A DNA stretch of 64,000 nucleotides from Brumimicrobium aurantiacum (lineage in GTDB: Bacteria > Bacteroidota > Bacteroidia > Flavobacteriales_D > Crocinitomicaceae). Below, in pieces: positions 9,001-16,898 of this stretch. The notes under the pieces are model-generated. The model saw only the letters and a list, made by a program, of their open reading frames with translations. It made no database searches and had not been told where the DNA came from. The translations under genes were made by a program, and so were the position numbers. The stretch covers positions 298,101 to 362,100 of the forward strand of contig NZ_QURB01000002.1 of the NCBI RefSeq assembly GCF_003402975.1, read 5' to 3'. Numbering within the stretch: the first letter of the stretch is position 1; each line of letters begins with the position of its first letter.

Positions 9001-9698
9001 TGTAATGATTTGTAATGATCTAATTTATCCTTGATGTAAACAATTAGTTCATAATCTGAAGCTGTCTTTAGAAAATGTTCGTCGATGTTCAAAAAGTTGA
9101 TAAAACCAACAAACTGGTCTTCTTCTAGGTGGACAACATCAAAGGAAACATAAACCCGAATCAATTCTTTAACCACTAGATTGATATTGTCTTGATGTTC
9201 CATTTCAGCAACAAGTCTCTTGGATTGAGCTTTCTTACTAAATCTTTCATAAAGTGCTGTAATAGGACTTTTTAACATATCCACACCTGTAACCGTTCTT
9301 GTTTCTCGTCGACTTAAAGCTTCACGCTCTTCCTTTATTTTATCAAGAGATTTAATTGGGTATACGGTTACCTCTTCAATTTTTTGAATGTTAGGACTTA
9401 AATAAACGACAGTATCAATAGCACAACGGTCTTGCTTTGGAATTTCTATAAATTTTTTTCCATAACCTTTAACAGAGAAAGCGATTTTATCCTTTGGACG
9501 AACGTAAACAGAGAATTCTCCATTTGGACGACCAAAAACACCTTGTTGTGTGGTAACATTGATCACCATCAAATTATAAAAACCTTGGTTTTTCACTGTA
9601 TCAATGACATAACCTTTTAGATAAATCTCCTCGCATTGTGTAAGGGCGCTACCAGCCCATATAAAAGTTGCAGCTATTATTAGCATCATTTTTTTCAT
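8982..9698 (-). CDS. Secreted protein of unknown function with carboxypeptidase-like regulatory domain
   Basis: The 238-residue protein starts with a clear signal peptide (MKKMMLIIAATFIWAGSALTQ). Residues about 25-110 resemble the beta-sandwich carboxypeptidase-regulatory-like domain seen at the N-terminus of Bacteroidota receptors (LKGYVIDTVKNQGFYNLMV, NGEFSVYVRPKDKIAFSVKG), but no plug or barrel follows. The C-terminal half is charged and helical. It is probably periplasmic or surface associated. It is divergent from mnmA across a 243-bp region holding four palindromic sites that could control it. Confidence 0.75.
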   Translation of the reverse strand: MKKMMLIIAATFIWAGSALTQCEEIYLKGYVIDTVKNQGFYNLMVINVTTQQGVFGRPNGEFSVYVRPKDKIAFSVKGYGKKFIEIPKQDRCAIDTVVYLSPNIQKIEEVTVYPIKSLDKIKEEREALSRRETRTVTGVDMLKSPITALYERFSKKAQSKRLVAEMEHQDNINLVVKELIRVYVSFDVVHLEEDQFVGFINFLNIDEHFLKTASDYELIVYIKDKLDHYKSLHPYLFD

Positions 9699-9737
9699 AG
9701 GATAAATATAATTAAATAATAAGTCTATTATATGAGG

Positions 9738-9880
9738 TTACAATTGTAAACAATGTAATTAACACAAAATAACAAGTATGATTACATTTGTAACATCTTC
9801 TAAAAACGATCTCTAACATTGTTTTACTTTTGTAAAATATATTTTTCACAAAACAATAACATATCACATTACACTTGTAA
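9738..9880. promoter_or_regulatory. Array of four evenly spaced TTACA-NN-TGTAA palindromes
   Basis: TTACAATTGTAA (9738-9749), TTACATTTGTAA (9782-9793), TTACTTTTGTAA (9824-9835) and TTACACTTGTAA (9869-9880) are spaced 44, 42 and 45 bp start to start, close to four helical turns. Three are exact TTACA-NN-TGTAA; the third has one change but extends to six-base arms. They lie between the divergent secreted-protein and mnmA genes. Related sequences occur before the XRE gene at 11547. Two of the sites also contain perfect plus-strand -7 elements (9783-9790 and 9825-9832), so they could instead be, or overlap, promoters. Confidence 0.6.
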
Positions 9881-9892
9881 ACACTACCTTGT

Positions 9893-9923
9893 TTTGTTTA
9901 AACATAAAACTTCCGTAGATTTG
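9893..9923 (+). promoter_or_regulatory. mnmA promoter (TTTG-N19-TAGATTTG)
   Basis: A -33 TTTG at 9893-9896 is separated by 19 bp from the -7 element TAGATTTG at 9916-9923, a full match to the Bacteroidota vegetative promoter. The ATG follows at 9942. The nearest palindrome (9869-9880) would sit about 54 bp before the transcription start, a typical activator position. Confidence 0.7.
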
Positions 9924-9941
9924 CACTCTTAAATTTATAGC

Positions 9942-11123
9942 ATGAAACGTGTAGTAGTAGGATTATCAGGAGGTGTAGATTCAAGTGTAGCCGCTTATTT
10001 ACTAAAGGAACAAGGATACGATGTGATTGGATTATTCATGAAGAATTGGCATGATGAATCGGTTATACTTTCGGATGAATGTCCTTGGATTGATGATGCA
10101 AATGACGCTTTACTCGTCGCAAACAAGCTTGGAATTCCGTTTCAAGTCATAGACCTTAGTAAAGAATACAAAGAGCGTATTGTTGAATATATGTTTGATG
10201 AATATGCTGCTGGACGCACGCCTAATCCAGATGTTTTGTGTAACCGCGAAATTAAATTCGATGTATTCATGAAACGAGCACTTGAACTTGGTGTTGATTA
10301 TGTAGCCACAGGACATTATTGCAGACGACAAGAGAATGAAGATGGTAGCGTTAGTTTACTTGCTGGTTTAGATCAAAATAAGGATCAATCTTACTTTTTA
10401 TGTCAATTAGATCAAGAGCAATTATCTAAAGCATTGTTTCCTGTTGGAGATTTACAAAAATCTGAAGTACGTAAAATTGCGAAGGATCAGGATTTAATTA
10501 CAGCTGACAAAAAAGATTCTCAAGGGCTTTGTTTTATTGGAAAAGTAAGTTTACCAGACTTTTTACAACAGCAACTTAAAGTTAAACAAGGTAACATTAT
10601 TGAAATACCTGAAGACTTGGATGTTATTCAAAACCATCATGCCATTCCAAGAGATTTTGATCATATAGAAGAGTTAGTTGCTCCAATTGAATTTAAGGAA
10701 TCGGATGGAATTAAGGTTGCAGAACATCAAGGTGCTCATTTTTATACTATTGGACAACGTAAAGGCTTGCATATTGGCGGTAGACCAAATCCATCATTTG
10801 TACTTCAAGTTGACACCAAAAAGAATCTTATTTTCAGTGGTCAAAAAGACAGTCACCCTGGTTTAAATAAGATAGCTTTAAAAATTGATAATAAATCATT
10901 TAGTTATACTAACTTAAAGAATAAGTTTAAGTTAGGAGAAGTATTAGATGTTAAAGTTAGGATTCGATACCGTCAAGAATTACAATCTGCAAAAGTATTG
11001 AAAAAGGAAGACTTTACGTATGTCTTATTTGATGAGCTTCAACGTGGAATTACACCTGGACAATTTTGTGCGTTTTATAACGAAAATTCCGAACTCTTAG
11101 GGTCTGGAGAGATTAGTTTCTAG
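9942..11123 (+). CDS. mnmA: tRNA-uridine 2-sulfurtransferase MnmA
   Basis: MnmA adenylates and then thiolates U34 of the Lys, Glu and Gln tRNAs (s2U), which supports accurate decoding. The 393-residue protein has the PP-loop SGGVDSS at 9-15, the tRNA-recognition region, and the two catalytic cysteines C100 ([12 protein letters not shown]) and C197 (GLCFIGK). The C-terminal beta-barrel domains contain [14 protein letters not shown] and TPGQFCAFY. Length is slightly above the usual 360-370 residues because of an insert near 215-235. Its 3' end overlaps the convergent XRE gene by 11 bp, so antisense interference between the two transcripts is possible. Confidence 0.97.
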   Translation: MKRVVVGLSGGVDSSVAAYLLKEQGYDVIGLFMKNWHDESVILSDECPWIDDANDALLVANKLGIPFQVIDLSKEYKERIVEYMFDEYAAGRTPNPDVLCNREIKFDVFMKRALELGVDYVATGHYCRRQENEDGSVSLLAGLDQNKDQSYFLCQLDQEQLSKALFPVGDLQKSEVRKIAKDQDLITADKKDSQGLCFIGKVSLPDFLQQQLKVKQGNIIEIPEDLDVIQNHHAIPRDFDHIEELVAPIEFKESDGIKVAEHQGAHFYTIGQRKGLHIGGRPNPSFVLQVDTKKNLIFSGQKDSHPGLNKIALKIDNKSFSYTNLKNKFKLGEVLDVKVRIRYRQELQSAKVLKKEDFTYVLFDELQRGITPGQFCAFYNENSELLGSGEISF

Positions 11124-11547
11124 GAAGGGAAGTTTCAAAGGTTCCATCTTCATAAAAAACAACTATTCTAGAGATCTTTTTAGTCTTACTTAAAGTATTG
11201 CTACTTGTTTCTGGTAGATCTGTGACTGGTGCGTTGTTGTAACGTCTAGGCTCTTCTTCTCTAACCTGAGGCTGTTCTTTTGAAGTGGATTCAGCCTCCA
11301 TCGATTCTACTTGCTGAGAATCATCGATAGTCCTACCAATCTTCTTTCCGGTAATTAACCAGTCTGCATTTACCTTTGGAAAAGTATTTAAGGTTTTTTG
11401 TATAAAGTCAATACTTGGCTTATTCCTTCCTGCTAAAACATGGGATATACTAGAGCGCTGTACTCCTACTTTATCTGCAAATGCAGCATTCGTCATCCCA
11501 TTCATCTTTATCACCATTTGTAACCTTTCGCTAATTGACATATACAT
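11113..11547 (-). CDS. XRE-family helix-turn-helix regulator
   Basis: The 144-residue protein has an N-terminal HTH_XRE domain (residues about 4-65: [38 protein letters not shown], then [10 protein letters not shown]), a low-complexity polar linker and a short conserved tail ([12 protein letters not shown]). Similar regulators are frequent in Flavobacteriales and their targets are generally unknown. Its promoter region contains several TTACA/TGTAA half-sites like the array before mnmA, so autoregulation and control of mnmA or the secreted-protein gene is a reasonable hypothesis. Start at 11547; an alternative ATG lies two codons downstream. Confidence 0.88.
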   Translation of the reverse strand: MYMSISERLQMVIKMNGMTNAAFADKVGVQRSSISHVLAGRNKPSIDFIQKTLNTFPKVNADWLITGKKIGRTIDDSQQVESMEAESTSKEQPQVREEEPRRYNNAPVTDLPETSSNTLSKTKKISRIVVFYEDGTFETSLPRN

Positions 11548-11583
11548 TTGTTTATTGTAAAGATATAAAATATTTCTTATAAT

Positions 11584-11674
11584 TTACAAAAGTATATTAC
11601 CAATACATTATACAATGTTACAAAAGTTAATTATTGTAGTTTTGATATGTAAACGAATGTAAACAGACTGTAAC
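11584..11674. promoter_or_regulatory. XRE promoter region with overlapping TTACA/TGTAA sites
   Basis: TTACAAAAGTAT (11584-11595) contains the minus-strand -7 element TACTTTTG (11587-11594). TTACAAAAGTTA lies at 11618-11629. TGTAAAC at 11648 and 11658 and TGTAAC at 11669 form direct half-sites with a 10-11 bp period. These resemble the palindromes upstream of mnmA, and the first site would occlude the -7 box if occupied. Confidence 0.5.
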
Positions 11675-11897
11675 TGAAAAATTAGTCAAGATTTATACTA
11701 TGTTTTGCAGCAATAGGAACTGTATAAATAAGTTATTCAATTATGTAAATATCCAATAACATATAATTAGTTTTTCTTTTTGATAAGAATTAATAGCATT
11801 GATATCTTGGAAACAAAAATGGCTGTCTTCTACCCTTTTCTAATTCAGACTTTCGTTATTCCTTCATGTTATAATAGCTATTGATTAAGTATAAAGC

Positions 11898-11922
11898 AAA
11901 AAAAAGAGGGAACAAGTCCCTC
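11898..11922 (-). terminator. Intrinsic terminator downstream of the small gene at 11979-12212
   Basis: On the minus strand a GAGGGA/TCCCTC stem with a 5-nt loop (11906-11922) is followed by eight T residues (11905-11898), a clear rho-independent terminator. Confidence 0.75.
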
Positions 11923-11978
11923 CTTCTCTAAATAAAACAATTTATAAACTATAAAACATTGAACATCTTTGAACTGAT

Positions 11979-12212
11979 CTAATTCTTTGAAAATCCGCAA
12001 GTAAACAGATTTTCATGTTCAATTTTTTTGGATGGATACTTTCTGACGATATCCATGATTTCTGCAACTTCAATAATAGATAAACTACTTTTAATTCCTT
12101 GTTTTTGACGCTTTGCAAGTTGTCTTTCAGCCATCTTCAATCGGTTCAAGGCGATAACATATCGATTTAACATAGTGTTTCGTTTATGATTACGCTTTAC
12201 TCTTACGTGCAT
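11979..12212 (-). CDS. Small basic protein of unknown function (77 aa)
   Basis: I do not recognise this family. The 77-residue protein is highly basic at its N-terminus (HVRVKRNHKRNTM) and continues with a predicted helix rich in Lys, Arg and Gln (LKMAERQLAKRQKQG), with one Cys near the C-terminus. A good terminator follows it, which supports it being a real transcribed gene. It lies in a cluster of unknown genes with the XRE regulator. A nucleic-acid-binding role is only a guess from charge. Confidence 0.5.
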   Translation of the reverse strand: MHVRVKRNHKRNTMLNRYVIALNRLKMAERQLAKRQKQGIKSSLSIIEVAEIMDIVRKYPSKKIEHENLFTCGFSKN

Positions 12213-12311
12213 TCTATCAACAAGTTACGTTTTTCTAAATAAATTGACATTTTTAAACAGATTATTTTAGTTTTTATTCAATTATAAGGCTGTAAAGCAC
12301 TCATTATTAAA

Positions 12312-12815
12312 TCAATATGGTGAATAGGTGTTTTTTACATTTTTATCTTTTTTCTTGTTATCTTTTGATTTTAAGAGTATTCCGATTGCAACCAAGCATA
12401 AATAAAATGGTAACAATATATATTTAGAAATCTTTCTAACACTCAATTTTATGTGCCCCCTCTCCTTTCGAATACTTTTATTTCTATTTGTAGATAATGT
12501 GGTGCCTTGTGTTTTATTTTGCTTTTTAAAAAACTTCTTTTTACGTGGAGATTTTCTCTTTTTAATTGGTCCTTCAAACTCTTGTTCGAGTTTAAAAAAA
12601 CGATTCGCACGATTCATTAAAATTTCTGTCATACCGTACTCCTTGATGTTTGTGAATGAATATTCTTTATAACTGATTAAAAACTGAAGAAGAATTGACT
12701 TTAACTGAATATAAAATTGAATACTTAATTCTATTACTTCATGCTTAATATTATTTAATTCAGATTGAATTCCTTCTATTAATTCTCTATGTTCACTTGT
12801 TATTGCTACTTCCAT
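12312..12815 (-). CDS. Membrane-anchored basic protein of unknown function (167 aa)
   Basis: The ATG at 12815 is preferred over an in-frame TTG at 12839. The product has an amphipathic N-terminal half (residues 1-65), a very basic middle segment (FEGPIKKRKSPRKKKFFKKQ, followed by RNKSIRKERGHIKLSVRK) and one hydrophobic helix near residues 131-151 (ILLPFYLCLVAIGILLK), ending in a Lys-rich tail. That layout suggests a membrane-tethered protein with a basic region able to meet nucleic acid or acidic lipid. No family is recognised. It is divergent from the GAF/HTH-like gene at 12978, sharing the ATTAAG-repeat region. Confidence 0.55.
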   Translation of the reverse strand: MEVAITSEHRELIEGIQSELNNIKHEVIELSIQFYIQLKSILLQFLISYKEYSFTNIKEYGMTEILMNRANRFFKLEQEFEGPIKKRKSPRKKKFFKKQNKTQGTTLSTNRNKSIRKERGHIKLSVRKISKYILLPFYLCLVAIGILLKSKDNKKKDKNVKNTYSPY

Positions 12816-12870
12816 GACTATATCTATTGTTCTCTGCAAAGTTCGTAGAGATAAATGATTCTCTTTATGC

Positions 12871-12956
12871 GATTAAGTAGTAAGTTGCAATTCAATGAAT
12901 AGATTAAACTTAATTAAGTAGATTAAGTCTTTGATTAAGCAAATTATTAAGTTAAG
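12871..12956. repeat. Array of ATTAAG direct repeats
   Basis: ATTAAG or a near variant occurs at 12872, 12903 (ATTAAA), 12913, 12922, 12934, 12946 and 12951 (GTTAAG). From 12903 to 12946 the steps are 10, 9, 12 and 12 bp, close to one helical turn. The array ends just before the -7 element of the gene at 12978, the usual place for an operator. Further GATTAAG copies lie after that gene (about 14144-14150) and at about 11883. Confidence 0.6.
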
Positions 12957-12962
12957 TTTTCT

Positions 12963-12970
12963 TACATTTG
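12963..12970 (+). promoter_or_regulatory. -7 element (TACATTTG) of the GAF/HTH-like gene
   Basis: TACATTTG matches TAnnTTTG and ends 8 bp before the GTG start at 12978, predicting a transcription start at or next to the start codon. The wider TTACATTTGTTA differs by one base from the TTACA-NN-TGTAA sites upstream of mnmA. Confidence 0.5.
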
Positions 12971-12977
12971 TTAATTC

Positions 12978-14087
12978 GTGAGACTCGCCGGTACATATCA
13001 CCCAATTCCTTATCTTATTGAAAGGATTGCCGACTTCCTTCCTGGGGTCTCGGTGAGTGCTGCTTTATACATGGATTTTGATAAGCAATTACGTACATCA
13101 CTTGATGATGAATCCTTGAGTGACTTTCTTAAAGTTAAGGCGCAGAAAATCAGAAGTTGCTCACAGGTGACTGAATGGTCCAATCAATCCGATATATTTG
13201 GAAATGATACTATTTCAAAAAGTCAATTGAGCATTGAGGATGAAGATTCGCTTAATGTTTTAAAGCTTTACTTCCCCTCGCCAGTTGATGAATTTAAAGA
13301 CCTTATTCTGATAGCCTTTCCAAAAAATGTGTTTTTAAAAAGTTTAAATACCACTTTTAAAGGAATAAGTACGCAAGAGAAAATAATCCTTAGCAATATG
13401 TTGAGTTCAATTTTTCATGCAGAACATGAAAGGGTATTACAAGAGCGAAAATTTCTTCAAGGGGTTAGGAACATCAATAACAAAAAGGACGAAAAGATTA
13501 AACAGCTTTCTGAGAATTTAAAAACTACTGAATTATTATATAGTAACTCTATTCGCACAATAATTACTGAATATAAACAGCAGTTGGAAAAGAAATTAAA
13601 AACGTCTTTTACAGTTGACAAACAAGTTGTTTTTAGGTTGGCCAAAGAAAAGTTGTCTATTGAAAATATTGAAGTCGCGATAGATGATGCTATTTATTTA
13701 GCGTATAATCTATCATTAGGTGAAGATCATATTCGAATTACGACTGATCATCTTCAAATTGACTCTATGCGATCTCCTCTTAAAACCAAGACATCGAGTA
13801 TTCCTCAATACTACAAGGATGGAAAAACTTTTGATCTCTTGGAAAAATATGAAGAAGCTGCAATACGATTATTAGAAACTGGAGAATCGGTAAACGGAAA
13901 AAATATAGCAAAACAATTAACACCTCCAGTCACTCCGCCAGCCATTACGGATGCAATAAAAAAGAAGAAAAACAAAATCAATTATCTTCTGCAGCAATAT
14001 CCTGAAAAGTGGAGTAATATTAGAAAATCAATCCGCCCTATTCATCAATTAGATCAAAACAAAAATCGCTTTACAAATGCCTCTTAA
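12978..14087 (+). CDS. Unknown protein with GAF-like N-terminus, coiled coil and C-terminal HTH-like region
   Basis: I cannot place this 369-residue protein in a named family. It starts with GTG. Residues 1-120 look like a sensory alpha/beta domain (GAF-like: IADFLPGVSVSAALYMDF, then a later LILIAFPKNVFLKSL). Residues about 145-210 are a coiled coil. Residues 215-260 recall the C-terminal helical part of sigma-54 activators (IENIEVAIDDAIYLAYN), without an AAA+ domain. Residues 285-350 look like a winged helix (KYEEAAIRLLETGESVNGK, PAITDAIKKKKNKI). A ligand-responsive DNA-binding regulator is my inference. The ATTAAG array at its promoter would suit autoregulation. Confidence 0.6.
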   Translation: MRLAGTYHPIPYLIERIADFLPGVSVSAALYMDFDKQLRTSLDDESLSDFLKVKAQKIRSCSQVTEWSNQSDIFGNDTISKSQLSIEDEDSLNVLKLYFPSPVDEFKDLILIAFPKNVFLKSLNTTFKGISTQEKIILSNMLSSIFHAEHERVLQERKFLQGVRNINNKKDEKIKQLSENLKTTELLYSNSIRTIITEYKQQLEKKLKTSFTVDKQVVFRLAKEKLSIENIEVAIDDAIYLAYNLSLGEDHIRITTDHLQIDSMRSPLKTKTSSIPQYYKDGKTFDLLEKYEEAAIRLLETGESVNGKNIAKQLTPPVTPPAITDAIKKKKNKINYLLQQYPEKWSNIRKSIRPIHQLDQNKNRFTNAS

Positions 14088-14175
14088 CATCTTTAAGATG
14101 CTTAGTTAATAGCTTATTTATTCTTTTGTGCTTGATTAAAAACGATTAAGTTTCTGGTTTTAGAATTATTTGGAC

Positions 14176-14209
14176 ATAAAAAAAGTCCAGACGATTTCGC
14201 CTGGACTTT
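14176..14209 (-). terminator. Terminator of the type IX cargo gene
   Basis: AAAGTCCAG (14182-14190) pairs with CTGGACTTT (14201-14209), with further CGA/TCG pairing in the loop. On the minus strand the stem runs into seven T residues (14184-14178). The weaker plus-strand side could also stop transcripts of the gene ending at 14087. Confidence 0.85.
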
Positions 14210-14233
14210 CATATTATGAAGTTGTTTTGTTAA

Positions 14234-16000
14234 TTACTTAACAACTTTTACAGTCTTAACATTGTTTTCAGAACGAACAGTAACAAAGTAGATACCAGCA
14301 TCAAAGTTTGCAGTATTTACAGTTACCTTATTTGATTCAACAACAGAAGAGTAAATAACACTTCCTGAAGCAGAAACGATTGTTACGTTCTCAATTACTC
14401 CATTTTCGTTAGAGATGTTCAATTCATTTTGAACAGGGTTAGGATATACAGTTAAGTTTGCTAACACGTTAGTGTTTACACCAACATTTTCAATAACGCT
14501 ACATGGGAAAATTTGGTAACCTGAATCGTATGGAGAACTACTATCGTATTGTTTTCCTAATCCCATCAAGTTAAATGTTCCTGTTGGAGTTGCAGTGTTT
14601 GCTAAAGCAGAAGAACTTGGTACTCTTACTAAGAAAGTATCAACACCATTTGTAACATAAATATTGTCATTGTCTGGCCACATTGTTTCCCCATCAACAA
14701 GGTTAAGGTTTTCCAAAATGATTGACTGACTTTCAGTTGACTCATCTAAAGTTGTTACAACAGTTGGAGTTTGTAAAGTAGCACCTTGACTAACAACAGT
14801 AATTGAAGATGGTTCAATTTGAAGTAAACCATTGTATTGTCCAATTACACCTTCTACTGTAACTTCATCTCCTTCAACTGGAGAGTAAGTTCCTAAATCA
14901 TCGAAACTAAAAATACTAATTCCATCGTTGTTAGCGTCAATCAAAACGATATCGTAACCACTTCCTCTAAAGTCGTCACAGTGAAGAACACCTGTTAAAG
15001 AAACGTATTCTCCAATTGATTCACCTACACCATCAGCATCTACAGTAGTTACATCACCAACTGTACTTGGAGTATATTCAACGATTGCACCTTCTAGAGA
15101 AACAACTACATCAGTTGCATTAGTTGAAGTAATTGTTAGTTCACCGTTTACTGGGTTAGCAACAGCTGAACCATTCAAACGAACATAAATAGTCGTTGCA
15201 GCAACTGTTCCAGATACATTTGGTAAAGTAACTGTAGTTCCGAAGTTAGACATTGAAGTCAATGAAATCTCAAAGTCACCTGAAGTAACCTCAACAGTAA
15301 TATCATCAGTCAATTCAACACCTGACACATCAATAGTTTCCTCAGGAGAAGGATTTCCTAAAACTTGAATTATTCCTGATACTGTTGAAGTTGAAGTTGT
15401 AATTGTTGGTGTAGTTGCAGGAGTACTAGAGTAAGAACCAGCGTTTGTAATTACCTCGTATGTTGTTGTTCCACAAAGACCATCTAAGGCTCCGTTATAA
15501 AAAGTCCAGTTAGCTTCAACAAAAGCACCATCAGGTCCTGTATTGTCATTTCTTTTTGCATAACCATCTTTATATTCCCAATTTGTTCCCGAACCATCTA
15601 TTCCGTTCTCAGCATATTGGTCAATAACATTACTAGAGCTAGTTTCGATTATTCTAATTCCGTCATCTCCATTGATAGACAAAACGGCAGTAGTTGCTGC
15701 ATGTGAATTTGTTACTGTAGGGAATTCTGTAACAAATGATGGGTCATCAGCGTATACATAAACAAATTCGTCAGTAATTGTACCTAATGCAGATAAATCA
15801 TAATCACTTCCCCAAGCACCTCCATTAGATTGCTTTTGTAATGAGTAATTTGAGAAATCTACTGCACCATCTGCATAAATTTCAATAGCTTTTGGGTTTC
15901 CTCCACTACAATCTCCATCCATGATCATTGTAATGATTGGAGATTGTCCGTAAATCGTTGATGCTATAAATAGCATTGATAATAAGTAAAACTTTTTCAT
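14234..16000 (-). CDS. Secreted protein with lamin-tail-like and beta domains and a type IX sorting domain
   Basis: The 588-residue protein has a signal peptide (MKKFYLLSMLFIASTIYGQ), an N-terminal lamin-tail-like region that often occurs in extracellular Bacteroidota proteins (PKAIEIYADGAVDFSNYSL), Ig-like beta repeats (about 195-310), an OB-like region typical of secreted nuclease-associated proteins (about 315-490) and a C-terminal type IX sorting domain (NLTVYPNPVQNELNIS, then GIYFVTVRSENNVKTVKVVK). It should cross the outer membrane by the type IX system and be attached to the surface or released. No catalytic nuclease domain is visible. It has its own promoter and terminator. Confidence 0.88.
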   Translation of the reverse strand: MKKFYLLSMLFIASTIYGQSPIITMIMDGDCSGGNPKAIEIYADGAVDFSNYSLQKQSNGGAWGSDYDLSALGTITDEFVYVYADDPSFVTEFPTVTNSHAATTAVLSINGDDGIRIIETSSSNVIDQYAENGIDGSGTNWEYKDGYAKRNDNTGPDGAFVEANWTFYNGALDGLCGTTTYEVITNAGSYSSTPATTPTITTSTSTVSGIIQVLGNPSPEETIDVSGVELTDDITVEVTSGDFEISLTSMSNFGTTVTLPNVSGTVAATTIYVRLNGSAVANPVNGELTITSTNATDVVVSLEGAIVEYTPSTVGDVTTVDADGVGESIGEYVSLTGVLHCDDFRGSGYDIVLIDANNDGISIFSFDDLGTYSPVEGDEVTVEGVIGQYNGLLQIEPSSITVVSQGATLQTPTVVTTLDESTESQSIILENLNLVDGETMWPDNDNIYVTNGVDTFLVRVPSSSALANTATPTGTFNLMGLGKQYDSSSPYDSGYQIFPCSVIENVGVNTNVLANLTVYPNPVQNELNISNENGVIENVTIVSASGSVIYSSVVESNKVTVNTANFDAGIYFVTVRSENNVKTVKVVK

Positions 16001-16023
16001 AATTTTATTTTATATATTTTTTA

Positions 16024-16031
16024 CAAAAGTA
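16024..16031 (-). promoter_or_regulatory. -7 element (TACTTTTG) of the type IX cargo gene
   Basis: The minus strand reads TACTTTTG, 24 bp before the ATG at 16000, matching TAnnTTTG. Confidence 0.5.
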
Positions 16032-16102
16032 TAACATGTTAATCATACAAACATTAAGAAACCGTTAAGGATTATAGAATAGTTATTAACAATAATTTAT
16101 GA

Positions 16103-16897
16103 TTATTCTTCTATGATAATCGTTTTAGAATCAAAACCATATACCGAAAAATTACCAAGCGCATCATTTGACCATCTAAATGTTGGGTTTGCAGGTGCAG
16201 CAGATGCATCTGAACCTTGTGCTATTGCGTTCAATTCTTGAAAATATGTAAATGAATTATCACTATATGACAATAACTCCACTGTTATGGTGTCATCTTC
16301 TTGGTAAAACTCTGAAAACAAAGGAACTTTTTGAGAATTTCCTTCTGAAAATCCATCATCAAATAAAAATTGATCACCTAGATCTCGCCTGTATTCGCCA
16401 TTCACTTTACGTATTGCTCTGTAGTAATTTTCACCAACAGGGTCAGTTAAATTCATATATACTACATATCCACCTTCGAAAAAAGAAGAAGAAGGTTGTA
16501 ATTCTTGTGTCAAAGAATCAAGAGGAACTATTGGGTTTAAATAATCACTTGACTCATACGCTACTCCTTCAACATTGACTTTCATCGAATATAATGAATT
16601 GTAAACAGGTGTATAATTTTCAAGTAGATATGTTCCATCACCTTGATCTATTAAATCAGTAGTTGTACCATTTTCATCTGTAATTTGCACTGTGGCACCA
16701 GAAATATTCGGGAAATCTTCTGTTGAGAAAACATCAACAGTTTTAGAAATCTTTACAAAGACTTCTTCATTCACAGCATCATATTTTGCTTCGATAACCA
16801 TTTTTGGTTCTGTATTGCTTGTTTCAAGGTCGATAACTTTTTCGCAGGAACTTGTTATAAACAATATTAAGCTTGAAATTAATAGTATTTTCTTCAT
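16103..16897 (-). CDS. DUF4249 lipoprotein
   Basis: The 264-residue protein has a lipoprotein signal with a lipobox ending in SSC (residue 18), then a beta-rich region with the DUF4249 pattern (CEKVIDLETSNTEPKMVIEA, followed by VQITDENGTTTDL). DUF4249 proteins are typically encoded next to a TonB-dependent receptor in Bacteroidota and probably act with it at the outer membrane, much as SusD does with SusC; the ligand is unknown. The gene starts 1 bp after the receptor stop codon, so the two are cotranscribed and probably translationally coupled. Confidence 0.88.
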   Translation of the reverse strand: MKKILLISSLILFITSSCEKVIDLETSNTEPKMVIEAKYDAVNEEVFVKISKTVDVFSTEDFPNISGATVQITDENGTTTDLIDQGDGTYLLENYTPVYNSLYSMKVNVEGVAYESSDYLNPIVPLDSLTQELQPSSSFFEGGYVVYMNLTDPVGENYYRAIRKVNGEYRRDLGDQFLFDDGFSEGNSQKVPLFSEFYQEDDTITVELLSYSDNSFTYFQELNAIAQGSDASAAPANPTFRWSNDALGNFSVYGFDSKTIIIEE

Positions 16898-16898
16898 T

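Larger units (their letters stand above)
11548..11978. other. 431-bp intergenic region
   Basis: The right half of this very AT-rich gap (about 11690-11895) holds no gene that I can support. The left part carries the XRE promoter and half-sites and the right end a terminator hairpin; both are listed separately. A single GATTAAG, the motif repeated before the gene at 12978, occurs at about 11883-11889. Confidence 0.5.

Noticed and set aside
11113-14087. Genomic island or prophage remnant
   Set aside because: There is no integrase, transposase, phage gene, tRNA or flanking direct repeat that I can see. Only the density of unknown genes is suggestive.
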